Positions 35,705 to 44,060 of a stretch of 64,000 nucleotides of DNA are shown here, piece after piece. Below the pieces are notes generated by a model that saw only the letters and a list, made by a program, of their open reading frames with translations, did no database searches and was not told the origin of the DNA. Positions within the stretch are counted from its first letter, which is position 1; each line of letters opens with the position of its first letter. Where the stretch lies: NCBI RefSeq assembly GCF_000151105.2, contig NC_014804.1, positions 1,662,567 through 1,726,566 on the forward strand. The letters run 5' to 3'. The DNA is from Thermococcus barophilus MP. Lineage in GTDB: Archaea; Methanobacteriota_B; Thermococci; Thermococcales; Thermococcaceae. The position numbers and the translations under genes are program-made.

Positions 35705-36180
35705 GCTTCCTGTTTTTCTTCCGCTTTTTGGATGTCGATTATTTCAACTTCAAAGATCAAGGTTTTTCCAGCAAGCGGATGGTTGAAGTCTAATGTAACA
35801 TTTTCTTCTCCTACCTCTGCGATTCTTGCTATCCCGCTGTCTGTCATGACATACATGTCCTTAACCGGCTCTATCCCCGCGTTTTCGAAATCTGAGCGGG
35901 GAACATTAATGATGAGTTCCTCCTTGGGCATTCCGTATCCAAGCTCTGGGGGTATTGTTATGGTTTTCTTTTCCCCAACTTCCATTCCAATTAATGCTTC
36001 ATCCAGCCCGGGGATCAGTTCGCCAACTCCAACATTGGCACCTATTGGTTGATATTTGCGATCTTCAACATAAATGCCAGCTTCTTTAGCGATGTCTTCA
36101 TAACTCGTATCAAAAACTTCCCCATCTTCAAATCTTCCAACGTAGTTGAAAACTACAAAGTCTCCTTTTTCAACTTTCAT
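35701..36180 (-). CDS. FKBP-type peptidyl-prolyl cis-trans isomerase
   Basis: A 159-residue SlyD-like archaeal FKBP. The FKBP core is seen in KGDFVVFNYVGRFEDGEVFDTS and the split GELIPGLDEALIGMEVGEKKTITIPPELGYG; the inserted IF (chaperone) domain is at about 80-130, and the closing strand is LAGKTLIFEVEIIDI. It assists protein folding in the cytoplasm. ATG 36180 follows GGTGA. It ends convergently, overlapping the pilus platform gene by 4 bp. Confidence 0.95.
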   Translation of the reverse strand: MKVEKGDFVVFNYVGRFEDGEVFDTSYEDIAKEAGIYVEDRKYQPIGANVGVGELIPGLDEALIGMEVGEKKTITIPPELGYGMPKEELIINVPRSDFENAGIEPVKDMYVMTDSGIARIAEVGEENVTLDFNHPLAGKTLIFEVEIIDIQKAEEKQEA

Positions 36181-36309
36181 TTTTTTCACCAAACTTTCTT
36201 GATAATCCCCATAGTGATAACACCTTTATAACGTTTTTGGTTAATATTATACAAGTTTGGGAAAAGTATATATACAATGCTGATGACTGATATTTGGAGG
36301 TTGTATGTT

Positions 36310-36606
36310 ATGGGATACTTTGCTGAAATGCTTAAAAGAGAGTTTGAAGAGCTTAATGTTGAGGAAGTCTACACAACCAAGCTTGGGAACAGGGACATAG
36401 AGATTCTGGAAGTCAGTGTTTATGGAACCAAGTTTCTTGCAATGTTTCAGAGTGAGGAAAAGAAGCACGGGCTTTATCTTTGGTCGTTGATAATAACAAG
36501 TGCAAACAACACAAGGACGATTCAGGGCATGGATAAACTTGATACTTTAAAGATGAGGATTAAAGAGAATGTGAGGGCAATAATGGAAGGCATGGAAAAG
36601 AGTTAA
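36310..36606 (+). CDS. Conserved hypothetical small protein
   Basis: 98 residues, soluble, mixed alpha/beta (YFAEMLKREFEELNVEEVYT, then TKFLAMFQSEEKKHGLYLWS). A clear TATA box (agtatatata, 36265-36274) and GGAGG nine bases before ATG 36310 support a real gene with a short leader. I recognise no family. The stop overlaps the convergent DUF2118 gene by 4 bp. Confidence 0.72.
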   Translation: MGYFAEMLKREFEELNVEEVYTTKLGNRDIEILEVSVYGTKFLAMFQSEEKKHGLYLWSLIITSANNTRTIQGMDKLDTLKMRIKENVRAIMEGMEKS

Positions 36607-37100
36607 TCCTCCGGAAGCAAATAGTAGAGATAATGTGGCCTATTTGTGAACTCATCTATAAAGACCACAACACCGTTCTTTGGCGGCTTTAGGTAGTGAA
36701 CTTCACCCTTTTTTGTTGTTACAGCGGCAAATGCATCACTTTTTCTTACCCTATTACCAACGCCTGCGATTAAAGTTGATACATAACCTTCAACAGGCAG
36801 GATCATTAGCTCATCGCCTTTGTACAGTCTAATCTCTGTTCTCCTATCCGGCAAAACAACTATAGCATCGCAGAGCATTTTGTGCTCATATTTATCAACA
36901 TAAAAGTGAAATCTATCATAAACTTCTTTTTTCAAAATTTTTGCTCTTTCTATGTCTATGAACTCTGGAATCTTCTCTCCCTTTTTGAGTCTCACTTCAA
37001 CGTTTCCCTGAATGATTATGCAGTTAACTTTAGCTCTTCCCTCTTTATCAAAGCACTCTTCATACGAGGACTCCACATATAATTGAGGTATCCTTTCCAT
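36603..37100 (-). CDS. DUF2118 family protein
   Basis: 165 residues. The C-terminal half resembles a biotinyl/lipoyl-like beta barrel (ELMILPVEGYVSTLIAGVGN, RVRKSDAFAAVTTKKGEVHY), the known architecture of DUF2118. The N-terminal part reads RIPQLYVESSYEECFDKEGR. There is no lipoyl-lysine motif of the usual MKM form, so it is unlikely to carry a cofactor. Archaeal protein of unknown function; ATG 37100. Confidence 0.8.
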   Translation of the reverse strand: MERIPQLYVESSYEECFDKEGRAKVNCIIIQGNVEVRLKKGEKIPEFIDIERAKILKKEVYDRFHFYVDKYEHKMLCDAIVVLPDRRTEIRLYKGDELMILPVEGYVSTLIAGVGNRVRKSDAFAAVTTKKGEVHYLKPPKNGVVVFIDEFTNRPHYLYYLLPED

Positions 37101-37173
37101 ACATTAATCACCTAACTTTTTCAACAATGTAAAACTTTTTAAGTTTATCCATCATAACTATTGTTTGGTCAAA

Positions 37174-38013
37174 ATGAAAAGAAAAGGCCTAGCATTGTTT
37201 TCAGTGCTGTTTCTCTTGATGGCACTTATAATGAGCGGTCAGGCCAAAATAGAGGAGATTCCAAAAGGTTCACAAAATTATTATTGGGTTGGTCTGTTTT
37301 TTGGGATCATTGTGATAGCCGCGGGCTTTATTATTATCCAAATACTTCTGAGCTGGCAGGATCTGCCTACAAAAAGGAGAAATGAGGGAATTAATCAGCA
37401 AATAATAGTTGCAATTTTTGCTGGAACGTTGATGCTCTCTCTACCTCTGCTTTATATGGCATATAAAGCTCAGCTCTCTCCGATGGTGGCAAATAATACT
37501 ACAACACAAGGGGTGTATGTTGTTAACGGAAGCTATCATGTAACGTATTACGAAAAATACTTTAGAAATCCTGTTTTTCAAGAATCCTCCAATGTGGGAG
37601 TTATACTTTATGGTGTGTTTGGAGTGGTTTCTGCCACTTTGGTTTATCTTTCAATGGTATTTTATAAAGACTTAAGTGCCAAGAGAAAAATAAAGAAGCT
37701 TAAAAAGGAAGTTCAGGAGTTTGACAAAAGGCTTAAAGAAGAGGGAATTTCATTCATCGGAGATCCCAAAGATATTGTTGTTAAGCTGTACAAAAATGCT
37801 GTCATATGGCTTGAAATTTTGGGAATTCCCTACAGAGAAAGCTGGACCCACTGGGAACATGCGAAGAGAGTAAGATACAAACACGACGCTTATGTTGAGC
37901 TTGCACGACTTTTTGAAAAAGCCAAATATGCTCCAGAAAAAGTAACGATGGAAGATGCCAAAAGGGCTTATGAACTTTACCTAATAATTAAAGGTGAGGG
38001 GCATGAGAGTTAG
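37174..38013 (+). CDS. DUF4129-type membrane protein
   Basis: 279 residues: a signal peptide or first helix (ALFSVLFLLMALIMSG), then helices at about 40-60 (YYWVGLFFGIIVIAAGFIII), 75-95 and 145-165. A cytoplasmic C-terminal domain (WLEILGIPYRESWTHWEHAK, then YVELARLFEKAKYAPEKVTM) matches DUF4129. An extracellular loop carries NNTT/NGS sequons. It is the first gene of a five-gene MoxR/DUF58 operon. ATG 37174 is close to a TATA-like tttttaagtt (37136), so the mRNA may be nearly leaderless. Confidence 0.78.
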   Translation: MKRKGLALFSVLFLLMALIMSGQAKIEEIPKGSQNYYWVGLFFGIIVIAAGFIIIQILLSWQDLPTKRRNEGINQQIIVAIFAGTLMLSLPLLYMAYKAQLSPMVANNTTTQGVYVVNGSYHVTYYEKYFRNPVFQESSNVGVILYGVFGVVSATLVYLSMVFYKDLSAKRKIKKLKKEVQEFDKRLKEEGISFIGDPKDIVVKLYKNAVIWLEILGIPYRESWTHWEHAKRVRYKHDAYVELARLFEKAKYAPEKVTMEDAKRAYELYLIIKGEGHES

Positions 38014-38437
38014 CAAAGCTTTATTCCTTGCAGTTCCCTTTGCCTTAATGGCGTTTCTCTCTGGTTCTTATTTGGTGAGATGGCTTGGTGTTATAATTGC
38101 TGGTGTTATTCTGATTGTAGTTCTTTTTGGCTTTGAAATTCAAAGTGAATATATCCCACGAAGAAAGCGAAACTTGATTTCTGGCAAAAGTGACCTTGAA
38201 AGATTGACTTCTGTTGTTAAAAGAGCAAAAAAAGGGAAGATGGCAAGAGAAATTATTGCTGAGGAGATCAGAGAAATTTATGCTCTCCTCTCTGATGAAT
38301 ACACCCGTTTTGACCTTAAGTCAAATCCTAATGAGGCATTAAGACTTCTCCACTCTGAAGGCGACTTTTATGAAAATTTGAAAAAAGCCTTGGAAATCGT
38401 GGAGGCTGATTTGAATGAAGATAGAAGAAGTGCATGA
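38003..38437 (+). CDS. Small membrane protein of the MoxR operon
   Basis: 144 residues: two N-terminal helices ([38 protein letters not shown]) and a charged cytoplasmic tail ([20 protein letters not shown]). ATG 38003 follows GGTGAGGGGC and overlaps the upstream gene by 11 bp; its own end overlaps moxR by 23 bp. Families like this recur in archaeal MoxR-DUF58 clusters; I cannot name one. Confidence 0.75.
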   Translation: MRVSKALFLAVPFALMAFLSGSYLVRWLGVIIAGVILIVVLFGFEIQSEYIPRRKRNLISGKSDLERLTSVVKRAKKGKMAREIIAEEIREIYALLSDEYTRFDLKSNPNEALRLLHSEGDFYENLKKALEIVEADLNEDRRSA

Positions 38438-39368
38438 GAAAGGGAAACTTATATTAAATGAAGTTGGAAAAGCAATAGTTGGCAAAGAGGAAGTTCTTAA
38501 GCTCATATTGACGACAATCCTTGCAGATGGGCACATTTTGATTGAAGATTTGCCGGGATTGGCAAAGACACTTATGGCAAAGAGCTTTGCAACAGCCTTG
38601 GGGGTTAAGTTCAGAAGAGTTCAGTTTACACCCGATTTATTGCCCTCGGACATTTTGGGTGTAAGCGTCTTCAACCAGAAAACACTGGAGTTTGAATTCC
38701 GAAAAGGCCCAATCTTCACAAACATATTATTGGCCGATGAGATTAACAGAGCTCCGCCAAAGACTCAATCTGCACTATTGGAGGCAATGCAGGAGAGACA
38801 GGTGACGATTGAGGGTAAGACATATTATTTGGACAGGCCATTTGTTGTTATTGCAACTCAGAACCCAATAGAGCAGGAGGGGACATATCCACTGCCAGAA
38901 GCTCAGCTTGACCGTTTTCTTGTCAGACTTAGAGTTGGTTATCCAACAAAGCAGGAAGAAATTGAGATACTTAGGAGAAGAATTGAGAGGAAAAAGGAGG
39001 AAGTTGACATTAATCCAATAGTGACTCCAGAAGAAGTTGTTGAGATGCAGAAAGCTGTTGAAGATGTTTATGTCAGCGACGCAGTATTGGAGTATATAAC
39101 AGACATCGTAAAAGCCACAAGGGAAAACAAGAGGGAAATTGATATCGGTGCTTCCCCGAGAGGGAGCTTGGCTTTACTTAAGCTCTCGAGAGCTTACGCT
39201 GCTTTGGAGGGAAGGGACTACGTGATTCCAGACGATGTTAAGAAGGTTGCGGTGCCTGCTCTAAGCCATCGTTTGATACTGAAGAGAGAGCTCTGGTATA
39301 CAAGGGTTAGTCAGGAGAGTGTTATGCAGAGAATTCTGGAGAAAATTCCAGTTCCGAAGTTTGAGTAA
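38415..39368 (+). CDS. MoxR-family AAA+ ATPase
   Basis: 317 residues, a chaperone-like ATPase thought to mature or activate partner complexes. Walker A is degenerate in usual MoxR style ([18 protein letters not shown]), Walker B is [20 protein letters not shown], sensor 1 [20 protein letters not shown], sensor 2 [17 protein letters not shown]. It is in an operon with the DUF58 and DUF4129 proteins, the standard partner set. ATG 38415. Confidence 0.95.
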   Translation: MKIEEVHEKGKLILNEVGKAIVGKEEVLKLILTTILADGHILIEDLPGLAKTLMAKSFATALGVKFRRVQFTPDLLPSDILGVSVFNQKTLEFEFRKGPIFTNILLADEINRAPPKTQSALLEAMQERQVTIEGKTYYLDRPFVVIATQNPIEQEGTYPLPEAQLDRFLVRLRVGYPTKQEEIEILRRRIERKKEEVDINPIVTPEEVVEMQKAVEDVYVSDAVLEYITDIVKATRENKREIDIGASPRGSLALLKLSRAYAALEGRDYVIPDDVKKVAVPALSHRLILKRELWYTRVSQESVMQRILEKIPVPKFE

Positions 39369-39379
39369 AGGGGATCCTT

Positions 39380-40618
39380 ATGGAAAGAAAATTCCAGCCT
39401 ACAGGAAAGGCAGAGCAGCTGTTGCTTGCCTTATGGCTTTCAGTGATGGTAGCTTTTTTCATGCTGCGCTGGGATATGATATACCTTACGCTACCTATGT
39501 TGTGGCTCTTTTTTGTTGCAATGACTTTTTTCAAACCAAGGCTTGACGTTGAAATCAAAAGAATTTTGCCTCATGACAGAATTCTTGAAGGGAGTGAAAT
39601 AGAGATAAGGCTGAAGATTAAGGCAAATGAGAGGATCCCAAGCTTAAAAATAGCTGATGACCTGCCGAAGGGTCTTGAGCTCGTTGAAGGCAAAAACGAG
39701 TTTTTGCTCTCCTTTACAAGGGGTGAGGAAAAAGAGGTATCTTATAAAGTCAAAGTCAAACGCGGCATTCATGAGTTTAATTTCATTAAGCTCAGCTATC
39801 AAGACCCCTTTGGCTTTTTCAAGATAGAAAAAATAATAGATTTGTACGATGAGCTTATAGGTGTTCCGATAGTTGAAGATGTTGTAACGCCGTACTCAAC
39901 TAAAGGAACAAAGGTTACAGTTGGGCCTCTGCCTTCTCCAAGAATCGGAGAAGGTGTTGAGTTTCACGCGATTAGAGAATACCAGCCCGGTGATCCGTTA
40001 AAGATAATCAACTGGAAAGCAACCGCAAAGACTGGAAAAATAATGAGCAATGAGTATGAAAGCGAGAGAAAAGTTGATGTAATTTTAATCGTCGATGCAA
40101 CATATAAGGGGGAGAGCACCTTTGATCATCTGATAAGAGCCGCTGCTTCATTCATGCTTGACTGCCTCAACAGTGGAACAAGCTTTGGGCTTTTACTGGC
40201 TGAGGACGTTCCATTGTGGATTAGAGTAGATTATGGAAAGAGGCACTTCTTCAAGTGCATTGACTTTTTGAGCATGGCAAAGCCAGATAAGAACAACATG
40301 ATAGCGTACCAAGTTGAGCATCTGGTTAGGAGCAGATTCCCAGCGAGAGCACAGATCCTATACTTTTCTCCACTCATAACCGAGGAAGGTAGGGAAGCTT
40401 TAAAGGTGCTATACCGCTACGGCTACAAAGTGGTTGTCATTAGCCCAGATCCATACTCAGCACTTAAGCCTAAGAGTGTGGAAGAGGCTTTAGCCTTAAA
40501 GATCCTCCAGCTTAAGAGAAAAGCCCATTTAAGGAAGCTTGCTGCATATGGTATAATAATAGACTGGGACGTTAATAAATCCCTTAAAACAGCGATAGCG
40601 GAGGTAGTTAAAATATGA
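39380..40618 (+). CDS. DUF58 (vWA-like) protein
   Basis: 412 residues: two N-terminal helices (LLLALWLSVMVAFFMLRW, DMIYLTLPMLWLFFVAMTFF), a beta domain, then the DUF58 signature EGVEFHAIREYQPGDPLKIINWKATAKTG split around 195-225, followed by a von Willebrand A-like fold (DVILIVDATYKGES). This is the usual partner of MoxR ATPase. It begins 11 bp after moxR and overlaps the next gene by ATGA. Confidence 0.93.
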   Translation: MERKFQPTGKAEQLLLALWLSVMVAFFMLRWDMIYLTLPMLWLFFVAMTFFKPRLDVEIKRILPHDRILEGSEIEIRLKIKANERIPSLKIADDLPKGLELVEGKNEFLLSFTRGEEKEVSYKVKVKRGIHEFNFIKLSYQDPFGFFKIEKIIDLYDELIGVPIVEDVVTPYSTKGTKVTVGPLPSPRIGEGVEFHAIREYQPGDPLKIINWKATAKTGKIMSNEYESERKVDVILIVDATYKGESTFDHLIRAAASFMLDCLNSGTSFGLLLAEDVPLWIRVDYGKRHFFKCIDFLSMAKPDKNNMIAYQVEHLVRSRFPARAQILYFSPLITEEGREALKVLYRYGYKVVVISPDPYSALKPKSVEEALALKILQLKRKAHLRKLAAYGIIIDWDVNKSLKTAIAEVVKI

Positions 40619-41034
40619 AAAAGCCGAGGATAAAATTTTCGCCGATACCTTTAATCATTTTGGCATTTCTCTTGCTCAGCTACCCGAAGATTTTGCCCAT
40701 TTTGATCTTGGCTTTACCGGCATTTTTGTCTTACTTCCTTGGAGTGTTCTTTTTGGTGGTTTTCATAATTTTTCTCCTTTACTACAAAATTGGGGGAATG
40801 TTTGGTGTTCTTTTAGTTGCTTTAGCTCTGCTCTTTGTGGAATCTGCATATTTGGATAGAGAAAAAGCGCCAAGAGAGCATTATTTAATTTTGACGGTTT
40901 CAGTCCTCTTAGCCCTGCCGACTTATTTGTTCATCAGGACTTTAGCAGTTGCAATGCCCCGCTTGGAGGTTACGGCAGTTGCGATGCTTATACTTCTTGT
41001 CCTGTATGCCTTTTCGAAAGTTGTTACTGACTAA
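40615..41034 (+). CDS. Polytopic membrane protein of the MoxR operon
   Basis: 139 residues, almost entirely hydrophobic, with about four to five helices (IPLIILAFLLLSYPKILPIL, YFLGVFFLVVFIIFLLYYKI, GVLLVALALLFVESAYLD, YLILTVSVLLALPTYLFI). ATG 40615 overlaps the DUF58 stop. No family recognised. It closes the operon; the convergent kinase gene overlaps its end by 4 bp. Confidence 0.75.
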   Translation: MKKPRIKFSPIPLIILAFLLLSYPKILPILILALPAFLSYFLGVFFLVVFIIFLLYYKIGGMFGVLLVALALLFVESAYLDREKAPREHYLILTVSVLLALPTYLFIRTLAVAMPRLEVTAVAMLILLVLYAFSKVVTD

Positions 41035-41861
41035 ATGCTCCAGCTTCCTTTTTTCTTCAGGACTTCCCTTGCTCTAAAGAGCCCCTGAGCAACGCATTCT
41101 TTCAATGACTTTCCCTTTGCATAATACGCTAAAAATCCACCAGCAAAGGCATCGCCTGCCCCCGTCGGATCAACAATCTCGTTTATGGGCAATGCCTTAA
41201 ACTCTGCAAACTTCTCTCCATCATAGACGAGGACGCCTCTTTCTCCTTTCGTTATCACAATGATTTTAGCCCCCCATTCATGGAGAACTTTCGCTGCTTC
41301 TTTGATGTCCTCGGTTTTTGTTATCATTCTTGCTTCTCTTTCGTTTGGAAAAATTATCTCTGTATTTTTTACTATATTTTTCAAAAGCTCGGTTTTTGCT
41401 TTATAGTCCTCTATATATGTTGGATTAAAATCGAGGCTTATTCTTTTGCCCTTTAGACGTTTAACTAATTTTAGCTGCTCTTCGGGTGGGATTGGTGCTA
41501 TGTGGAAAACCTTGGCACTCATGTATTCCCTTGGAATTTCAATTTCACCCATCCTTTGAGCAACGCCCATATCAACGGGAGCGTCAACGGTTCCATCTTC
41601 ATGATATATCATATAGATGTGAATTGTTCTCCCTTCGAGAATGTAAACTCCTCTAATATCCAAGATTTCGCTCAGCTTTTTTAACCACTCTTCTGGAAAA
41701 TCTCTGCCAACCTTAGTAACCAACCCAACTTTTGCACCGCTTAGGGCTGCTGAGGTTGCAACGGCAGCGGCAGCTCCTCCCGGCTGCAGAATCTCTTCTC
41801 TTCTGGGAAACTTGATATGGTCTATTGAGACATGGCCAATGACAACCAGATCTAACTCCAT
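41031..41861 (-). CDS. PfkB-family sugar kinase
   Basis: 276 residues, ribokinase fold. The N-terminal VVIGHVSIDHI and LQPGGAAAAVATSAALSGAK, and the C-terminal signature VDPTGAGDAFAGGFLAYYAK with catalytic Asp, are clear. It is shorter than typical ribokinase and has the Thermococcales style related to the inositol/nucleoside-type kinases. The substrate is not predictable from context. ATG 41861. Confidence 0.9.
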   Translation of the reverse strand: MELDLVVIGHVSIDHIKFPRREEILQPGGAAAAVATSAALSGAKVGLVTKVGRDFPEEWLKKLSEILDIRGVYILEGRTIHIYMIYHEDGTVDAPVDMGVAQRMGEIEIPREYMSAKVFHIAPIPPEEQLKLVKRLKGKRISLDFNPTYIEDYKAKTELLKNIVKNTEIIFPNEREARMITKTEDIKEAAKVLHEWGAKIIVITKGERGVLVYDGEKFAEFKALPINEIVDPTGAGDAFAGGFLAYYAKGKSLKECVAQGLFRAREVLKKKGSWSI

Positions 41862-42011
41862 ATCGCCCTCCCATAGCTTGACAGATTGCTTTATTTATCT
41901 TTTGGCTGTTGAGTAACCCTTTTCTACTCCCCTTATTTCGTTCAGATGATCATCGAAAAGATTTAAAAAGGTCAAAAGAATCTTAAAACTAAAACTTAGT
42001 GGGTGATTAAA

Positions 42012-43511
42012 ATGAAAGAAGTCTTCCAAAACGAGGTTATAAAACAAATTTTGCTGAAATACAGAACAATATGGGCAATTGGACACGCTCAAAGTGTTCT
42101 CGGCTGGGATATGGAGGTAAACATGCCAAAGGAGGGCATAACTGAAAGGAGCGTTGCTCAAGGGGAACTTTCAGTGTTAAATCAGAAGCTAATCTTGGAT
42201 GAAAAATTTGTTGAACTCGTTGAAAAAGCAGAAGGAGAAGAGCTTAACGATTATGAAAGGGGTGTTGTGAGGGTTCTCAAGCGCTCGATTAAGATAGCAA
42301 AGGCATTCCCTCCAGAATTTGTCAGAGAGATGAGTGAGGTTAGGAGCAAGGCAACGATGGTATGGGAAGAGGCAAAGCAAAAGAACGATTTCAAACTCTT
42401 TGAGCCTTATCTTGACAAAATCATAGAACTTTCAAGGAAAGCCGCTGACTATCTCGGCTATGATGAGTATCCATACGACGCTTTACTCGACCTGTACGAA
42501 GAAGGATTGAAGACCAGGGACTTAGACCCAATATTTGAGAAACTTGAAAAAGAACTCAAACCAATTCTCGATAAAATTCTTGAGGAATGGAAATTCCCAA
42601 AAGAGCATCCGCTTGAAAAAGAGAAGTACGATATTGAAGCAATGAAAAAGGTAAATCTCGAGGTACTCAAGCTTTTTGGTTATCCCATAGGAACAAGAGG
42701 CCGCTTAGATGTTTCGCCTCATCCGTTCACCACAGAATTTGGAATAAAAGATGTCAGAATAACAACGAGATATGAGGGTTTTGACTTTAAGAGAACTCTG
42801 CTGGCGGTAGTCCATGAATTTGGACATGCTCTCTATGAACTTCAGCAAGATGAAAGGTTCATGTTCTCCCCAATAGCAGGTGGGGTTTCTCTGGGCATTC
42901 ACGAGAGCCAGAGTAGATTCTGGGAGAACATCATCGGTCGCTCAAGAGAATTTGCAGAATTAGTTTACCCAATCCTCCGGGATAATCTTCCGTTTATCTC
43001 AAACTACACTCCAGAAGACATCTATTATTACTTCAACACTGTTAGACCAGATTTCATTAGAGTTGAGGCTGATGAAGTAACTTACAACATGCACATCCTA
43101 TTGAGGTACAAGCTTGAAAAGCTCATGATAAACGAAGGATTAAGGGCAAGTGAAGTTGCAGAGCTTTGGAACGAGGAGATGGAGCGCTTGTTGGGAATCA
43201 GGCCAAAAACTTACAGTGAAGGGGTTCTTCAGGATATACACTGGGCTCATGCAACAATTGGCTACTTCCCAACATACACATTGGGCACCCTTCTATCAGC
43301 CCAGATCAGGACATACATCACTAAGGACATTCCGGACTTCTATGAGAAAGTTCAGAGAGGGGAATTCGAGCCAATAAAAGAATGGCTGAGGGAAAAAGTA
43401 CACAAATATGGATCAGTATATCCACCAAAAGAATTATTGGAGAGGAGCTTTGGAGAGGGCGTAAATCCAGAATACTTCATTGAGTATTTGAAGGAGAAGT
43501 ATCTCGGATAG
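42012..43511 (+). CDS. Thermostable M32 metallocarboxypeptidase
   Basis: 499 residues, the same length as Pyrococcus furiosus carboxypeptidase as I recall it. The zinc motif HEFGH lies in LLAVVHEFGHALYELQQDER, with the downstream glutamate in GIHESQSRFWENIIG; DXRXT is seen as DVRITTRYE. It releases C-terminal residues in peptide catabolism. ATG 42012 follows GGTGATTAAA. It ends over the tail of the convergent ASCH gene (35 bp overlap). Confidence 0.96.
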   Translation: MKEVFQNEVIKQILLKYRTIWAIGHAQSVLGWDMEVNMPKEGITERSVAQGELSVLNQKLILDEKFVELVEKAEGEELNDYERGVVRVLKRSIKIAKAFPPEFVREMSEVRSKATMVWEEAKQKNDFKLFEPYLDKIIELSRKAADYLGYDEYPYDALLDLYEEGLKTRDLDPIFEKLEKELKPILDKILEEWKFPKEHPLEKEKYDIEAMKKVNLEVLKLFGYPIGTRGRLDVSPHPFTTEFGIKDVRITTRYEGFDFKRTLLAVVHEFGHALYELQQDERFMFSPIAGGVSLGIHESQSRFWENIIGRSREFAELVYPILRDNLPFISNYTPEDIYYYFNTVRPDFIRVEADEVTYNMHILLRYKLEKLMINEGLRASEVAELWNEEMERLLGIRPKTYSEGVLQDIHWAHATIGYFPTYTLGTLLSAQIRTYITKDIPDFYEKVQRGEFEPIKEWLREKVHKYGSVYPPKELLERSFGEGVNPEYFIEYLKEKYLG

Positions 43512-43827
43512 GTTCTATTTCAATAGCCACAACCCCCCATTTTTTCTCTTCTTCTTCGCTGTAAAACTGTCTGTAAATTTTAACTCCTTCTTCTATGCTT
43601 TTAATCCCAGGTAAAACGTTCTCCAAGCCTTCTTTTTCGAGCATCTCTTTAAAGGAAGGGTAAACCCTAATGTCCTTAACTTTGACTTTAAGCTTTCCCT
43701 CGAAGATTATAATGTCCCCTGGCTTAATTTGTCTGCGCTTTTCATCATACAACCGACCCTCTATTTTTTTCTTTCCTTCGGCTATCAGCTTGAGGTACTC
43801 TTCTTGAAGACCCATTTCCCACTTCAT
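43477..43827 (-). CDS. ASCH-domain protein
   Basis: 116 residues. The ASCH (PUA-like) fold is evident: GLQEEYLKLIAEGKKKIEGRLYD with the G-x-K-x-x-E-x-R signature, QIKPGDIIIF, and WGVVAIEIEPI. RNA or nucleotide binding is the family expectation. ATG 43827 follows GAGGTGATTTC. It lies next to a broken DUF433/DUF5615 toxin-antitoxin pair, just after the truncated toxin end (43837), and the three may once have been co-transcribed. Confidence 0.88.
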   Translation of the reverse strand: MKWEMGLQEEYLKLIAEGKKKIEGRLYDEKRRQIKPGDIIIFEGKLKVKVKDIRVYPSFKEMLEKEGLENVLPGIKSIEEGVKIYRQFYSEEEEKKWGVVAIEIEPIRDTSPSNTQ

Positions 43828-43836
43828 GAAATCACC

Positions 43837-43972
43837 TCAAAGCTTGGAAATCCTCATTTTGTCTTCATGAACGCTTACAACTTTTCCATAGAACTCTACA
43901 TCACTTTCAAAAACTTTCTTGAGCCTACTGTAGATGTACTTAATATTTTTGGGAGGTAATATTTTTGGGAGG
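43837..43972 (-). pseudogene. 3' remnant of a DUF5615 (PIN-like) toxin gene
   Basis: Read leftward, the frame P-P-K-N-I-K then YIYSRLKKVFESDVEFYGKV and VSVHEDKMRISKL ends in TGA at 43837. It has no start codon and matches the C-terminal part of DUF5615 proteins (the PPK segment, a helix, then a final strand ending in R-I-x-x-L). The N-terminal part is 1.5 kb away at 45428-45595, on the other side of the TnpB element. The middle third of the protein appears to be missing. Confidence 0.75.
43941..43972 (+). repeat. Exact 16-bp tandem duplication at the element's right end
   Basis: taatatttttgggagg occurs twice in direct succession (43941-43956 and 43957-43972). The left copy is in frame with the toxin remnant. 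The gggagg of the right copy pairs with cctccc at 43985-43990 as the terminal hairpin of the element. Confidence 0.9.
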
Positions 43973-44060
43973 AAACCGGACTGACCTCCCCCCTGCCGCG
44001 AGGGGTGAAAGTTCAGCTTTAACTCCTCGCCATTGGCAGGGAGGTTTGAGGGGTCTCATT
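43973..44060 (-). ncRNA. Candidate omega RNA of the TnpB element
   Basis: TnpB-associated guide RNAs span the 3' end of tnpB and the right end. Here the sequence from the last tnpB codons through the two hairpins (arms 44001-44005/43990-43994 and 43985-43990/43967-43972) fits that plan. The guide would then be the leftward-read flank starting AAAAATATTA. Extent and transcription are inferred from family knowledge. Confidence 0.45.
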
